From Clostridia bacterium UC5.1-1D2 (GTDB lineage Bacteria; Bacillota; Clostridia; Lachnospirales; Lachnospiraceae), in contig BBZN01000037.1 in assembly GCA_001304855.1 (NCBI GenBank), positions 1-42,273 of the forward strand: a stretch of 42,273 bases of DNA, read 5' to 3'. This document shows, piece by piece, positions 26,974 to 37,774 of the stretch; the stretch's first letter is position 1; each line of letters starts with the position of its first letter. The position numbers and the translations under genes are program-made. Under the pieces are notes generated by a model that was not told the origin of the DNA, ran no database searches, and saw nothing but the letters and a program-made list of their open reading frames with translations.

Positions 26974-27936
26974 ATGACAACAAGAATCATAGGAACCGGT
27001 TCATATGTGCCGGAGCAGATAGTGACCAATGACGACCTTGCAAAGATTATGGAGACCAATGACGAATGGATCCGCAGCAGGACGGGAATTGGCGCGAGAA
27101 GGATTGTAACTACTGGGGGTACGTCCCAGATGGCGGCCCAGGCGGCAAAGAGGGCCCTGGAGCAGGCAGGCGTGAAGCCGGAGGAGATCGATCTGATACT
27201 CCTGGGAACTTCCTCCCAGGATAACCTGTTTCCCAACGGGGCCTGCGAGGTTCAGGCAATAATCGGGGCAGTCAATGCAGCTTGCTATGATATCAGCGCA
27301 GCCTGCACAGGATTTGTATTTGCTCTGAATACGGCCCACGCGTTTATCAGTACCGGGATGTATAAGACGGCGCTTATAATTGGCGCCGATACATTAAGCA
27401 AGCTTATGGATTGGACAGACAGAGGCACCTGTGTCCTCTTCGGCGACGGCGCAGGGGCTGCAGTGGTAAGAGCCGACCATAAGGGCATTCTGGGTATCAA
27501 TATGAAATCTGACGGAAGAAAAGGCAATGTGCTCACCTGTATCTCCAGGACAAACGGAAATTTCCTTTTAGACAGGCAGCCGGAGCTGGGCTTTACGTCC
27601 ATGGATGGCCAGGAGGTATTTAAGTTTGCAGTGAAGAAGGTGCCGGAATGCATTAAGGAGCTGCTGGCGGACACCGGAATTCCGGCAGAGGATGTGCGGT
27701 ATTTTGTTATCCATCAGGCCAACCTGCGGATTATCGAGTCAATTGCAAAGCGGCTTAAGGTGGACATAGCAAAGTTCCCGGTGAATATGGAGCGCTACGG
27801 AAATACCTCAAGCGGTTCCGTACCGCTTCTGCTGGATGAAATGAACCGTACCGGAATGCTGAACCGGGGTGACAAGATTATGCTCTCAGGCTTTGGGGCA
27901 GGTCTTACATGGGGAGCCACCCTGTTAGAGTGGTAA
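26974..27936 (+). CDS. fabH: Beta-ketoacyl-ACP synthase III
   Basis: Starts fatty-acid synthesis by condensing acetyl-CoA with malonyl-ACP. 320 residues, intact. Catalytic residues are visible: Cys in DISAACTGFVFALN, His in VIHQANLRIIES, Asn in ERYGNTSSGSVP. The opening TTRIIGTGSYVPEQIVTNDD is typical. It is the first gene of the operon; in many clostridial clusters a fabT gene stands before it, here it does not. Confidence 0.96.
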   Translation: MTTRIIGTGSYVPEQIVTNDDLAKIMETNDEWIRSRTGIGARRIVTTGGTSQMAAQAAKRALEQAGVKPEEIDLILLGTSSQDNLFPNGACEVQAIIGAVNAACYDISAACTGFVFALNTAHAFISTGMYKTALIIGADTLSKLMDWTDRGTCVLFGDGAGAAVVRADHKGILGINMKSDGRKGNVLTCISRTNGNFLLDRQPELGFTSMDGQEVFKFAVKKVPECIKELLADTGIPAEDVRYFVIHQANLRIIESIAKRLKVDIAKFPVNMERYGNTSSGSVPLLLDEMNRTGMLNRGDKIMLSGFGAGLTWGATLLEW

Positions 27937-27996
27937 AAAAGGGTAAAAACTTAAAATTATAAAATAAATCAAAAAGTGAAAAAGGAGAACAAGAAA

Positions 27997-28230
27997 ATGT
28001 TAGAGAAGATGAAAGAGATTATTGCAGAGCAGTTGAGCGTAGAGGCGGATACCGTTACAGAGGCTTCTTCCTTTAAAGAGGATTTAGGCGCCGATTCCCT
28101 GGATCTGTTTGAGCTGGTTATGGCCCTTGAGGATGAGTACTCTGTTGAGATTCCTGCAGAGGACCTGGAGCAGCTGACCACTGTAGGCGAGGTTATGGCT
28201 TACTTAAAGAACAAAGGCGTAGAGGCATAA
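27997..28230 (+). CDS. acpP: Acyl carrier protein
   Basis: 77 residues. Start 27997 (MLEKMKEIIAEQL) is chosen over the in-frame upstream start at 27976 because AAAGGAGAA stands before it. The phosphopantetheine-bearing serine lies in GADSLDLFELVMALED. Small, acidic, four-helix carrier that holds the growing acyl chain for FabD, FabH, FabF, FabG, FabZ and FabK. 60 bp after fabH. Confidence 0.95.
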   Translation: MLEKMKEIIAEQLSVEADTVTEASSFKEDLGADSLDLFELVMALEDEYSVEIPAEDLEQLTTVGEVMAYLKNKGVEA

Positions 28231-28320
28231 ATCCATAGTTGGAAATGGGATGACAGCGTGTAAGACTTTGCACGCTGTTTCATTCATAAACATACGGAAA
28301 ACCGGACCGGAGGGAACAGA

Positions 28321-29247
28321 ATGAAAACTAGAATTACAGAAATGTTTGGAATCGAATATCCGATTATTCAGGGCGGTATGGCCTGGGTGGCAGAGCATCA
28401 TCTGGCGGCAGCCGTATCTGAGGCGGGCGGTCTGGGACTGATCGGCGGGGCCAATGCTCCGGGCGAGGTGGTCCGGGATGAAATCCGCAAGGCCAGAGCC
28501 CTGACAAATAAGCCAATCGGAGTTAACGTAATGCTTTTAAGCCCTCACGCAGAGGATATAGCTAAAGTCGTTGTGGAGGAGGGCATCAAGGTGGTTACCA
28601 CCGGAGCCGGCAATCCTGAAAAATATATGGATATGTGGAAATCAGCAGGCATCAAGGTGATCCCTGTGGTTGCAAGCGTAGCCCTGGCGCGCCGCATGGA
28701 GAAATACGGTGCGGACGCAGTAGTTGCTGAGGGAACAGAGTCAGGGGGCCACATCGGCGAGCAGACCACTATGACGCTTGTTCCCCAGGTGGCGGACGCA
28801 GTGTCCATACCTGTAATTGCAGCAGGAGGGATCGGCGACGGCAGAGGCATAGCGGCGGCATTTATGCTGGGTGCAGAGGCTGTGCAGATTGGCACCAGGT
28901 TTGTGGTTGCACATGAGTCTATTGTACATGAGAATTATAAGGAACGCATCATCAAGGCTAAGGATATTGATTCGGCAGTGACCGGGCGTACCCACGGACA
29001 TCCGGTGAGATGCCTGAGAAACCAGATGACCAGAGAGTACACAAAGCTGGAACAGGAAGGGAAAACCTTTGAGGAGCTGGAGTACCTGACACTGGGAACA
29101 CTGCGCAAGGCAGTCCAGGAGGGCGACGTTACAGGGGGAACCGTGATGGCGGGGCAGATTGCAGGCATGATATCCAAACGCCAGAGCTGCAAGGAGATCA
29201 TCCAGGAGATGATGGGAGAAGCATCCAGGCTGATGCACTGGGATTAA
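28321..29247 (+). CDS. fabK: Enoyl-ACP reductase II, FMN-dependent
   Basis: 308 residues, intact. Reduces trans-2-enoyl-ACP in the last step of each elongation round. The TIM-barrel FMN enzyme starts FGIEYPIIQGGMAWVAEHHL, with TGAGNPEKYM, EGTESGGHIGE, VIAAGGIGDGRGIAAAFMLGAE and QIGTRFV flavin motifs. This is the FabK type, insensitive to triclosan, rather than FabI; no fabI is in the window. A second protein of the same superfamily closes the operon. Confidence 0.93.
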   Translation: MKTRITEMFGIEYPIIQGGMAWVAEHHLAAAVSEAGGLGLIGGANAPGEVVRDEIRKARALTNKPIGVNVMLLSPHAEDIAKVVVEEGIKVVTTGAGNPEKYMDMWKSAGIKVIPVVASVALARRMEKYGADAVVAEGTESGGHIGEQTTMTLVPQVADAVSIPVIAAGGIGDGRGIAAAFMLGAEAVQIGTRFVVAHESIVHENYKERIIKAKDIDSAVTGRTHGHPVRCLRNQMTREYTKLEQEGKTFEELEYLTLGTLRKAVQEGDVTGGTVMAGQIAGMISKRQSCKEIIQEMMGEASRLMHWD

Positions 29248-29338
29248 GGGCGCCGGCCCATAAAGCAGCAGCTAAAGGGACCCGCATCGAAGGAGGAAGG
29301 GCCCATGAGCGGAGTAAAAGGAATAGAGGAGTAAGAGG

Positions 29339-30258
29339 ATGAGCAAGATTGCATTTATTTTCCCGGGACAGGGAGCGCAGGTCTGCGGTATGGGACAGGA
29401 TTTCTATGAGCAGACAGAGACAGGAAAGGCCGTGTTTGACAAGGCCTCTGAACTTTTAGGCTTCTCCATGCCAGAGCTGTGTTTTGAGAAGAACGACCGG
29501 CTGGATATTACGGAGTATACCCAGGCCGCTATGGTGACAGCCAGCATTGCCATGATGAGGGTGCTGGAGGAGAAGGGCATAGAGCCGGATGTGGCTGCAG
29601 GCCTTAGCCTGGGAGAATATTGTGCGCTGGCTGCGGCAGGGGTAATGAGCGATGAGGACGCCATCACCACAGTGCGCCAGAGAGGCATCCTTATGCAGGA
29701 GGCTGTTCCTGTGGGAGAGGGAGCCATGGCGGCAATTCTGGCGTTGGACGCAGGGGTGATAGAGGAAGTGACCAGCCATATGGAGGGCGTATGGATCGCC
29801 AACTATAACTGTCCCGGCCAGATTGTTATCTCCGGCAGAAAGGCAGCCGTGGAGGAGGCCTGTGAGAAGCTTAAAAGCGCAGGAGCCAAGAGAGCCTCAT
29901 GCTGAATGTAAGCGGGCCTTTTCATTCCGGCATGCTGACAGGGGCGGGGGAGAAGCTGGGGGAGGCGCTTGACAAGACAGCCATCCACGCTCCGCGGATT
30001 CCTTATGTGGCCAACGTCACCGCCGGCTTTGTGACGACGGCAGAGCCTGTGAGGGAACTCCTCATAAAGCAGGTTTCCTCCTCCGTGAGATGGCAGCAGA
30101 GCGTGGAGACAATGATCGCCGCCGGTGTGGATACATTTATTGAAATCGGGCCGGGAAAGACCCTGGCAGGATTTATGAAGAAGATCAACAAAGAAGTGAA
30201 AACCATGAATGTGGAAAAGCTGGAAGATGTAGATAAGGCGGTCAGCGCGCTGCTCTAG
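29339..30258 (+). CDS. fabD: Malonyl-CoA:ACP transacylase (one apparent frameshift)
   Basis: Loads malonyl groups on ACP. Opening KIAFIFPGQGAQVCGMGQDF; catalytic Ser in AGLSLGEYCALA; catalytic His in LNVSGPFHSGML; end motif EIGPGKTLAGFMKK. One C is missing at 29895-29896; with CCC the join is GAKRALMLNVSGPFHS. About 306 residues. It follows fabK by 91 bp and precedes fabG by 75 bp. Confidence 0.95.
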
Positions 30259-30333
30259 CCGGAAGGGGGGAGGCGGAGTCAGGCACAGAACATATACAGG
30301 GCGGGTATCTGCCATCGAAAGGAGACAAAACGT

Positions 30334-31072
30334 ATGCTGGAAGGAAAGATTGCACTGGTAACAGGGGCAAGCCGCGGCATTGGACGCCAGATTGCTCTGG
30401 CTTTAGGAGCTGAGGGCGCAACGGTTATTGTAAATTATAACGGCTCCGCTGCAAGGGCGGAGGACGTGGTGAAGGAAATAGAGGCGGCGGGAGGCAAAGC
30501 TGAAGCGGTTCAGTGTAATGTTTCCGATTTTGCCGGCTCCAAGGCCATGATGGACGATATTGTGGCAAAATATGGGCGTCTGGATATCCTGGTGAACAAT
30601 GCAGGTATCACAAGGGATAACCTTTTGATGAAGATGTCCGAGGAGGACTTCGACGCGGTTATGGATACAAACTTAAAGGGCGTGTTTAACTGTATCAAAC
30701 ATATCTCCCGCCAGATGTTAAAGCAGAGGCCGGGAGAATTATCAACATATCCTCCGTATCCGGCGTTCTGGCAACGCAGGCCAGGCCAATTACTGCGCGG
30801 CCAAGGCGGGAGTTATCGGCCTCACCAAATCAGCGGCCAGGGAGCTGGCAAGCAGGGGAATTACCGTGAATGCAGTAGCGCCGGGATTTATTGTGACAGA
30901 GATGACGGATGTGCTCAGCGACAGCGTGAAAGCCTCCCTGACAGAGCAGATTCCGATGAAGAAGCTGGGAGATCCCGCGGACGTTGCCGCTGCGGTTGCA
31001 TTTCTGGCCTCCGATCATGCAAAGTATATAACAGGCCAGGTGCTCAGCATCGACGGCGGAATGGCAATGTAG
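30334..31072 (+). CDS. fabG: 3-oxoacyl-ACP reductase (two apparent frameshifts)
   Basis: NADPH-dependent short-chain dehydrogenase. The NADP loop is [13 protein letters not shown], then [13 protein letters not shown]; the active-site Tyr and Lys come in [15 protein letters not shown]. Two G losses, at 30732-30734 and 30770-30771, put the middle in a third frame ([12 protein letters not shown]). About 246 residues after correction, the standard size. The uncorrected sequence gives a false 558-codon ORF that joins the FabG front to FabF; it should not be annotated as a fusion. Confidence 0.93.
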
Positions 31073-31137
31073 GATGTAACAGTCCAGGACGGCGTCCTGA
31101 ACCGTTACAGCAGGATATAGAACAGGAGCGTGAGCGT

Positions 31138-32375
31138 ATGAAAACGAGAGTAGTAGTAACCGGTATGGGCGCCATCACCCCCATTGGCAATGATGTGGAG
31201 AGCTTTTGGCAGGGACTGAAGAATAAGACGGTGGGAATCGGACCCATCACCTATTTTGACACCGCCGATTTTAAATGTAAGCTGGCAGCCCAGGTAAAGG
31301 GATTTAATCCAAAGGATTATATGGATCCGAAGGCGGCCCGGAGAATGGAGGCCTTCTCCCAGTTCGCAGTGGCGGCTTCCAAGGAAGCCCTGGAACAGTC
31401 CGGCATTGATATGGAGAAGGAAGATCCCTACCGCGTGGGAGTCTGCGTAGGTTCAGGCATCGGTTCCCTCCAGGCTATGGAGAAGGATGTTCTGAAGATG
31501 AACGAAAAGGGGCCCAGCAGGGTCAATCCCCTTCTGGTTCCCCTTATGATAAGTAATATGGCGGCCGGAAACGTAGCCATCCAGTTTGGCCTTAAGGGCA
31601 AATGCTTCAACGTGGTGACTGCATGCGCCACAGGAACCCACTCCATCGGAGAGGCTATGCGCTCCATCCAGTACGGGGAGGCGGACGTGATGGTTGCAGG
31701 AGGAGCCGAGGCCAGTATTACCCCTATCGGTATCGCGGGCTTTACCGCTCTGACGGCTTTAAACACCACGGACGATCCCATGAGAGCGTCTATTCCTTTT
31801 GACGAGGACAGAAACGGCTTCATTATGGGCGAGGGCGCAGGGGTGGTTGTCCTGGAGTCCTTGGAGCACGCCCGGGCCAGAGGCGCCAGGATTCTGGCGG
31901 AGGTAGCAGGCTACGGCTCTACCTGCGACGCCTACCATATCACCTCCCCCGCCGAGGACGGCAGCGGCGCAGCCCGGGCCATGGAAAATGCCTGGCGGAC
32001 GCAGGGATGAAGGCGGAGGAGCTGGACTATGTCAATGCCCACGGCACCAGCACCCACCACAATGATCTGTTTGAGACGATGGCCATCAAGGCGGCGTTAG
32101 GCAGCCATGCAGAAAAGGTGAAGATTAACTCCACCAAGTCCATGATCGGCCATCTTTTGGGGGCGGCAGGGGGCGTGGAGTTTATCACCTGTGTGAAATC
32201 CATAGAGGACGGCTTTGTCCATGCAACTGCAGGGCTGGAGAAACCGGGCGAGGGCTGTGATCTGGATTACACCCAGGGCGAGGGCGTATCCATGGAAGTA
32301 AATGCCGCCATCAGCAATTCCCTGGGATTCGGCGGGCATAACGCCAGCCTGATTGTGAAAAAGTTCAGAGAGTAA
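31138..32375 (+). CDS. fabF: Beta-ketoacyl-ACP synthase II (one apparent frameshift)
   Basis: Elongating condensing enzyme. Starts [20 protein letters not shown]. The catalytic Cys is in [14 protein letters not shown], and the two His are in [11 protein letters not shown] and [15 protein letters not shown]. One C is missing at 31991-31992; corrected, [19 protein letters not shown]. About 412 residues. It follows fabG by 65 bp and precedes accB by 23 bp. Confidence 0.95.
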
Positions 32376-32398
32376 GCAACAGAAAGAAGGTTTGGGCT

Positions 32399-32887
32399 AT
32401 GAATATAGATGATATTTTAAAGTTAATTCAGGCAGTCTCCGACAATAAGCTTACCAGCTTTGAATTGGAGGAGGGCAACATGAAGCTTTCCTTAAAGTGT
32501 GAGAAGGAACCGCCTCAGGTAGTGACAGTGGCGGCGCCTGTAATGGCAGCGCCCATGATAAATGAGGCGGCGGGAATGAATGTTCCGGTTGCGGTTCAGG
32601 GCGTGGCTCCGGCGGCGCCTGCATCCCAGGCGGAGACAGTGGATATCGGTTCCGACAAGGTGATTAACTCCCCACTGGTAGGCACTTTCTACAGCTCCTC
32701 CTCCCCTGATTCCGAGGCTTTCGTAAAGGTGGGGGACACTGTAAAGAAGGGCCAGGTGCTGGGAATTATTGAGGCCATGAAGCTGATGAACGAGATCGAA
32801 AGCGAATATGACGGCGTGGTGGAGGCGGTCCTTGTGGATAACGAGGAGGTCGTGGAGTACGGCCAGCCCCTGTTCCGCATCAAATAA
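32399..32887 (+). CDS. accB: Biotin carboxyl carrier protein of acetyl-CoA carboxylase
   Basis: 162 residues, intact. The biotinyl domain has the biotin-carrying Lys in IIEAMKLMNEIES; the 'thumb' region NSPLVGTFYSSSSPDSEAF is present. An Ala/Pro-rich flexible linker lies before it. Carries carboxybiotin between AccC and the AccD-AccA transferase. Start 32399, behind AGAAAGAAGG. Confidence 0.96.
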   Translation: MNIDDILKLIQAVSDNKLTSFELEEGNMKLSLKCEKEPPQVVTVAAPVMAAPMINEAAGMNVPVAVQGVAPAAPASQAETVDIGSDKVINSPLVGTFYSSSSPDSEAFVKVGDTVKKGQVLGIIEAMKLMNEIESEYDGVVEAVLVDNEEVVEYGQPLFRIK

Positions 32888-32908
32888 ACGGTTTGGAGGT
32901 AAGGATTC

Positions 32909-33334
32909 ATGTTAATGGGAATCAAGGAAATACAGGAGATTATTCCCCACAGACATCCCTTTTTGCTGGTGGACTGTATAGAGGAGCTGGAGCCCGGAGT
33001 CCGGGCGGCAGGTTACAAGTGCGTAAGCTACGACGAGTCTTTTTTTAAGGGACATTTCCCCCAGGAACCGGTAATGCCCGGCGTGCTTATCATTGAAGCC
33101 CTGGCTCAGACCGGCGCTGTGGCAATTCTGTCCCAGGAAGGATTTAAGGGCAAAATCGCGTATTTCGGGGGTATAGAGAAGGCTAAGTTCAAACGGAAGG
33201 TAGTTCCGGGAGACCGGCTGAAGCTGGAATGTGAAATTATCAAGCAGAAGGGGCCTTTAGGTGTTGGAAAGGCGACTGCTACCGTGGACGGCAAGCTGGC
33301 TGTTACGGCAGAGCTGACATTTATGGTTGGTTAA
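32909..33334 (+). CDS. fabZ: 3-hydroxyacyl-ACP dehydratase FabZ
   Basis: 141 residues, intact. Hot-dog-fold enzyme that dehydrates 3-hydroxyacyl-ACP. The catalytic His and Glu are in KGHFPQEPVMPGVLIIEAL, and the opening IQEIIPHRHPFLLVD is the family mark. Start 32909 after GGTTTGGAGG. It lies between accB and accC, the usual clostridial position. Confidence 0.95.
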   Translation: MLMGIKEIQEIIPHRHPFLLVDCIEELEPGVRAAGYKCVSYDESFFKGHFPQEPVMPGVLIIEALAQTGAVAILSQEGFKGKIAYFGGIEKAKFKRKVVPGDRLKLECEIIKQKGPLGVGKATATVDGKLAVTAELTFMVG

Positions 33335-33367
33335 CAGGGAGTAAAAGGGAATCGAGGGAGAAAGCCG

Positions 33368-34720
33368 ATGTTTAATAAGATTTTGATTGCCAATAGAGGA
33401 GAGATTGCAGTCCGCATCATCCGGGCCTGCCGTGAGATGGGGATCCAGACGGTGGCTGTATATTCGGAGGCCGACAGGGATTGTCTTCATACCCTGCTGG
33501 CTGACGAGGCCATCTGTATCGGGCCTGCGCCCTCCAATCAGAGTTACCTGAATATGGAACGGATTCTGGCGGCTACGGTAGCCATGAAGGCCGACGCCAT
33601 TCACCCGGGTTTTGGTTTTCTTTCGGAGAACGCACGCTTCGCCAAGCTGTGCGCCGAGTGCAACATCACCTTTATCGGGCCCTCCGCTGATATAATCAAC
33701 AAGATGGGCAATAAGTCGGAGGCCAGAAAAACGATGATGGAGGCCGGAGTGCCTGTTGTGCCGGGCAGCAAGGAGCCGGTTCACGGAGCTGAGGAGGCCC
33801 TGGCGATGGCAAAGGAGATCGGCTTTCCGGTGATGATAAAGGCCTCTTCAGGCGGCGGCGGGAAGGGCATGAGAATATCCAGAAGCGCCGGGGATTTCAC
33901 GGAGCATTTTAACGCTGCCCAGATGGAGTCCGTAAAGGGCTTCTCCGACGATACCATGTATATTGAAAAATATATCGAAAAGCCCAGACATGTGGAGTTT
34001 CAGATTATGGCCGACAAACACGGCAATGTAGTCCATCTGGGAGAGCGTGACTGCTCCATTCAGCGCCGCCACCAGAAGGTGCTGGAGGAGGCTCCCTGTG
34101 ACGTGATATCACCGGAGCTTCGCAGAAAGATGGGCGAGACGGCTGTGCAGGCGGCCAAGGCTGTGGGGTATGAAAATGCAGGAACCATTGAGTTCCTTCT
34201 GGATAAGAACAGGAACTTCTACTTTATGGAGATGAACACCCGGATTCAGGTGGAGCATCCTGTAACAGAGATGGTCACAGGGATGGATCTTATCAAGGAG
34301 CAGATACGCGTCGCTGCAGGAGAGCGCTTAAGCGTCAGCCAGGAGGACGTGACCATAAAGGGCCATGCCATCGAGTGCCGTATCAATGCAGAGAACCCCT
34401 GCAAAAACTTTATGCCTTGTCCGGGCCTTATCACCAATGTCCATATACCGGGAGGCAACGGCGTCCGGGTGGATACCCATATTTATACGGATTACAAGGT
34501 TCCGGCCAACTATGACTCCATGCTGATGAAGCTGATCGTTTTTGACAAGGACAGAGAGTCTGCCATTTCCAAGATGCGCAGCGTTCTGGGCGAAGTGGTC
34601 ATCGAGGGTATCGAGACTAATATCAATTTCCAGTATGATATTCTGGAAAATGAAGCGTTCCAGAAGGGAGATACGGACACAGGCTTTATTGAGAAGTATT
34701 TCCCTGAATATGTCCGATAA
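33368..34720 (+). CDS. accC: Biotin carboxylase subunit of acetyl-CoA carboxylase
   Basis: 450 residues, intact. ATP-grasp enzyme that carboxylates biotin on AccB. Opening FNKILIANRGEIAVRIIRAC; ATP loop MIKASSGGGGKGMRIS; metal and catalytic segment FYFMEMNTRIQVEHPVTE. The gap of 133 bp to the next gene contains GC-rich short palindromes (GCCGGCAGGCCTGCC) but no gene. Confidence 0.96.
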   Translation: MFNKILIANRGEIAVRIIRACREMGIQTVAVYSEADRDCLHTLLADEAICIGPAPSNQSYLNMERILAATVAMKADAIHPGFGFLSENARFAKLCAECNITFIGPSADIINKMGNKSEARKTMMEAGVPVVPGSKEPVHGAEEALAMAKEIGFPVMIKASSGGGGKGMRISRSAGDFTEHFNAAQMESVKGFSDDTMYIEKYIEKPRHVEFQIMADKHGNVVHLGERDCSIQRRHQKVLEEAPCDVISPELRRKMGETAVQAAKAVGYENAGTIEFLLDKNRNFYFMEMNTRIQVEHPVTEMVTGMDLIKEQIRVAAGERLSVSQEDVTIKGHAIECRINAENPCKNFMPCPGLITNVHIPGGNGVRVDTHIYTDYKVPANYDSMLMKLIVFDKDRESAISKMRSVLGEVVIEGIETNINFQYDILENEAFQKGDTDTGFIEKYFPEYVR

Positions 34721-34853
34721 AAATACCGGAACACTGCTTCCGGCCGGAAAAGGCCCCTTGCTTTGTACTGTCAGGTAAGGCGCACCGGACTGCGGTGTCT
34801 GCCGGCAGGCCTGCCCAAAGGCGGGCCTGTGCATGAATGAAAGGAAATTGCCT

Positions 34854-36580
34854 ATGTTGCGGAATATGTTCAAAAAGACATATACGAAAATAGATACCAA
34901 GTATAAGCCCCAGTCCGGCTCCGAACAGGAACCTGTGATACCGGAGGCTTATGGCGTAAATGTAATAAATGCGGGCAGCCAATCTATGTGGAGGATGTAA
35001 AGAATAACTATTACGTTTGTCCAAAGTGCAGCGGCTATTTCCGCGTTCATGCATACCGCCGGATCGAAATGCTTATGGATGAAGGCTCTTTCGAGGAGTG
35101 GGACAGGGAGATGCCCTTCTCCAATCCCCTGAACTTCCCTGGTTATGAGAAAAAGGTTCTGGCTGCAAGGGAGAAGAGCCGGCTGAATGAAGCCATTGTC
35201 ACAGGGAAAGGCGCTATCGACGGAAACCCGGCTGTGGTGGGCGTCTGTGACGCCCGGTTTATTATGAGCAGTATGGGGCATGTGGTTGGCGAGAAAATCA
35301 CCGGCGCCGTGGAGCGTGCTACCAGGGAGAAGCTTCCTGTGATTTTATTTGCCTGCTCAGGGGGAGCCAGGATGCAGGAGGGGCTGGTGTCCCTGATGCA
35401 GATGGCCAAGACTTCCGCGGCTTTGAAGCGCCATCACGAAGCAGGACAGCTTTTTATCAGCGTACTCACAGACCCCACCACAGGCGCGTCACTGCCAGCT
35501 TTGCCATGCTGGGGGATATTATCATTGCAGAGCCCGGGGCTTTAATCGGTTTTGCAGGGCCCAGAGTTATTGAGCAGACCATCGGCCAGAAACTGCCGGA
35601 AGGGTTCCAGAGAGCTGAATTCCTGCTGGATCACGGATTTGTTGACAAGATTGTGGAGCGCAGGGATCAGAAAAAGGTTATAGGGCAGATTTTATATATG
35701 CACAGAAACCATCAGATGGAGCCTTTAAAGGATCCGGCGGCTTCCGGGGATAAGGTTCTGCCTGCTGTGGATAAACCATCTAAAAAAATCAAAATCGGTG
35801 GAAAAACTCCCTGGGATACGGTTCTCTTGTCCAGAAAGTCCGACCGTCCTGTGGCCACGGATTATATTAACGCTATTTTCGACGAATTCATAGAGTTCCA
35901 CGGAGATCGCTATTATAAGGACGACGGAGCCGTTGTGGGCGGAATCGCCATGTTCCACGGAATGCCTGTTACCGTCATAGGGCAGCAGAAGGGCAAAAAC
36001 ACCAAGGAGAATTTAAAGCGCAATTTCGGTATGCCCTCTCCCGACGGCTACAGAAAGGCCCTGCGCCTTATGAAGCAGGCGGAAACCTTTGGGCGGCCCG
36101 TTATCTGTTTTGTGGATACGCCGGGAGCCTTCTGCGGGCTGGAGGCCGAGGAGAGGGGACAGGGCGAGGCCATTGCCCGGAACCTCTTTGAGATGTCGGA
36201 TTTGCGTGTGCCGGTGCTCTCTGTAGTAATCGGAGAGGGCGGAAGCGGCGGCGCTCTTGCCATGGCTGTGGCCGATGAGGTGTGGATGCTGGAAAACTCC
36301 ATTTACTCCATCCTCTCACCTGAGGCTTTGCTCTATCCTTTATAAGGACAGCAAAAAAGCGCCTGAGGCGGCCAAAGTGATGAAGGTTACGGCAAAGGAT
36401 CTGCTGAAGCTGAACCTCATTGAACGTATTATACCGGAGGCAGAGCCTGCCGCCGCAGACAACCTCTACCGCCTGGCCCAGATTATGGACGGCGCTATGG
36501 CGGAGTTCTTTAAGAAATACCTGACGATGTCGGGGGAAGAACTGGCAGAACACAGGTACCAGAGATTTAGGAGAATGTAA
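34854..36580 (+). CDS. accDA: Acetyl-CoA carboxylase carboxyltransferase, fused beta (AccD) and alpha (AccA) (several apparent frameshifts)
   Basis: One reading frame carries both subunits. The AccD part starts [14 protein letters not shown] and has the zinc finger KCNKCGQ and [10 protein letters not shown], then [11 protein letters not shown] and [12 protein letters not shown]. It ends near LYMHRNHQM; after about 30 residues AccA begins at [15 protein letters not shown], with [18 protein letters not shown] and the end YQRFRRM. Breaks from lost bases: one G at 34946-34947, one near 35484, one G at 36323-36324 and one T at 36329-36332. No stop or start separates the two parts and the join itself lies in an unbroken stretch, so the fusion looks real. 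About 577 residues. Start 34854 has AAAGGAAA upstream. Confidence 0.88.
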
Positions 36581-37712
36581 TGAATGAGTTTAAGCCATTG
36601 GTGATTGGGGATTTAGTAGTTGAGAAACCTGTTATTCAGGGAGGTATGGGAGTGGGCATCAGCCTCCACAGGCTGGCAGGCTCCGTTGCCAAAGCCGGAG
36701 GAATCGGAATTATCTCCTCCGCTCAGATCGGATTCAGGGAACCGGATTTTAAGACGAATTTTGTGGAGGCAAATCTTCGGGCTATCCGAAGGGAGATGAA
36801 GCTGGCCAGGGAGATTTCCCCCCAGGGCGCCATCGGCTTCAATATTATGGTCGCCACCAAACACTATGACATGTGGGTGAAGGAGGCGGTAAAGTCCGGC
36901 GCCGATATTATTATTTCGGGCGCAGGCCTTCCTGTGACTCTGCCGGAGCATGCGGAGCTGCCTACAATGAGATGGAGGAGAAGCCCAGGCGCAGGACAAA
37001 GCTGGCGCCCATCGTTTCGTCCGCCAAGTCGGCTATGGTAATCTGTAAAATGTGGGACAGAAAATGCCATGTGGCGCCGGATTTGGTGGTCATAGAGGGA
37101 CCTCTGGCGGGAGGCCATCTGGGATTCTCCAGGGAACAGCTGGCGGAATACGGAGCGGATACCACAGATGTGCCTGCAACCTATGACAGGGACGCCTATG
37201 ATAAGGAAGTAAAGGCCATCATCCAGGTTGTGAAGGAGTATGGGGATAAGTACGGCCGCCATATTCCTGTTGTGACGGCGGGAGGTATATACACCTATGA
37301 GGATGTGGTTCATCAGTTTGAGCTGGGGGCTGAGGGCGTTCAGGTGGGAACCCGGTTTGTTACCACAGAGGAGTGCGATGCCTCACAGGCTTATAAGGAG
37401 AGCTATATCAGGGCCTCCAGGGAGGATATTGTCATCACCCAGAGCCCTGTGGGCATGCCCGGAAGGGCCATCTTAAATCCGTTCTTAAGCCAGATTAAAG
37501 GCGGGGACCGCCCTGCCATCAAATCCTGCTTCCAGTGCCTTGAGAAGTGTGATATTAAAACCATTCCCTACTGCATCACAATGGCCCTTGTAAATGCGGC
37601 CGAGGGGGATGTGGATAACGCATTACTGTTCTGCGGCAGCAACGCGTTCAGGGCGGAAAAAATTGAGACTGTGGATAACATCATGAAAGAATTAATGGGA
37701 GAGCCGGTGTAA
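36580..37712 (+). CDS. Nitronate monooxygenase/FabK-superfamily FMN protein (one apparent frameshift)
   Basis: TIM-barrel FMN protein, about 378 residues. Opening VVEKPVIQGGMGVGISLHRL, flavin motifs ADIIISGAGLPVTLPEH, IEGPLAGGHLGF, PVVTAGGIYTYEDVVHQF and GVQVGTRFVTTEECDASQ. Near the C-terminus lies the cysteine-rich segment SCFQCLEKCD. A G is missing near 36957; the corrected join reads EHAEAAYNEMEEK. The start codon overlaps the accDA stop (TAATG). It sits in the fab operon, so a lipid-related reductase role is possible, but its substrate is unknown. Confidence 0.85.
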
Positions 37713-37731
37713 AACCGGCTTTTCTTTTTGG
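37702..37731 (+). terminator. Terminator of the fatty-acid operon
   Basis: AGCCGGT (37702-37708) pairs with ACCGGCT (37714-37720) around GTAAA, followed by TTTTCTTTTT. It overlaps the stop codon of the NMO-family gene. Confidence 0.85.
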
Positions 37732-37774
37732 TTTTTTAGACTTGTCCACGTCTGTCCCCAAGAAATTAACAAAG

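Noticed and set aside
30334..32010. A 558-codon open frame that joins the front of FabG to FabF
   Set aside because: It arises because two G losses in fabG put its tail in other frames, while the first frame happens to stay open into fabF. FabG and FabF are both complete after correction.
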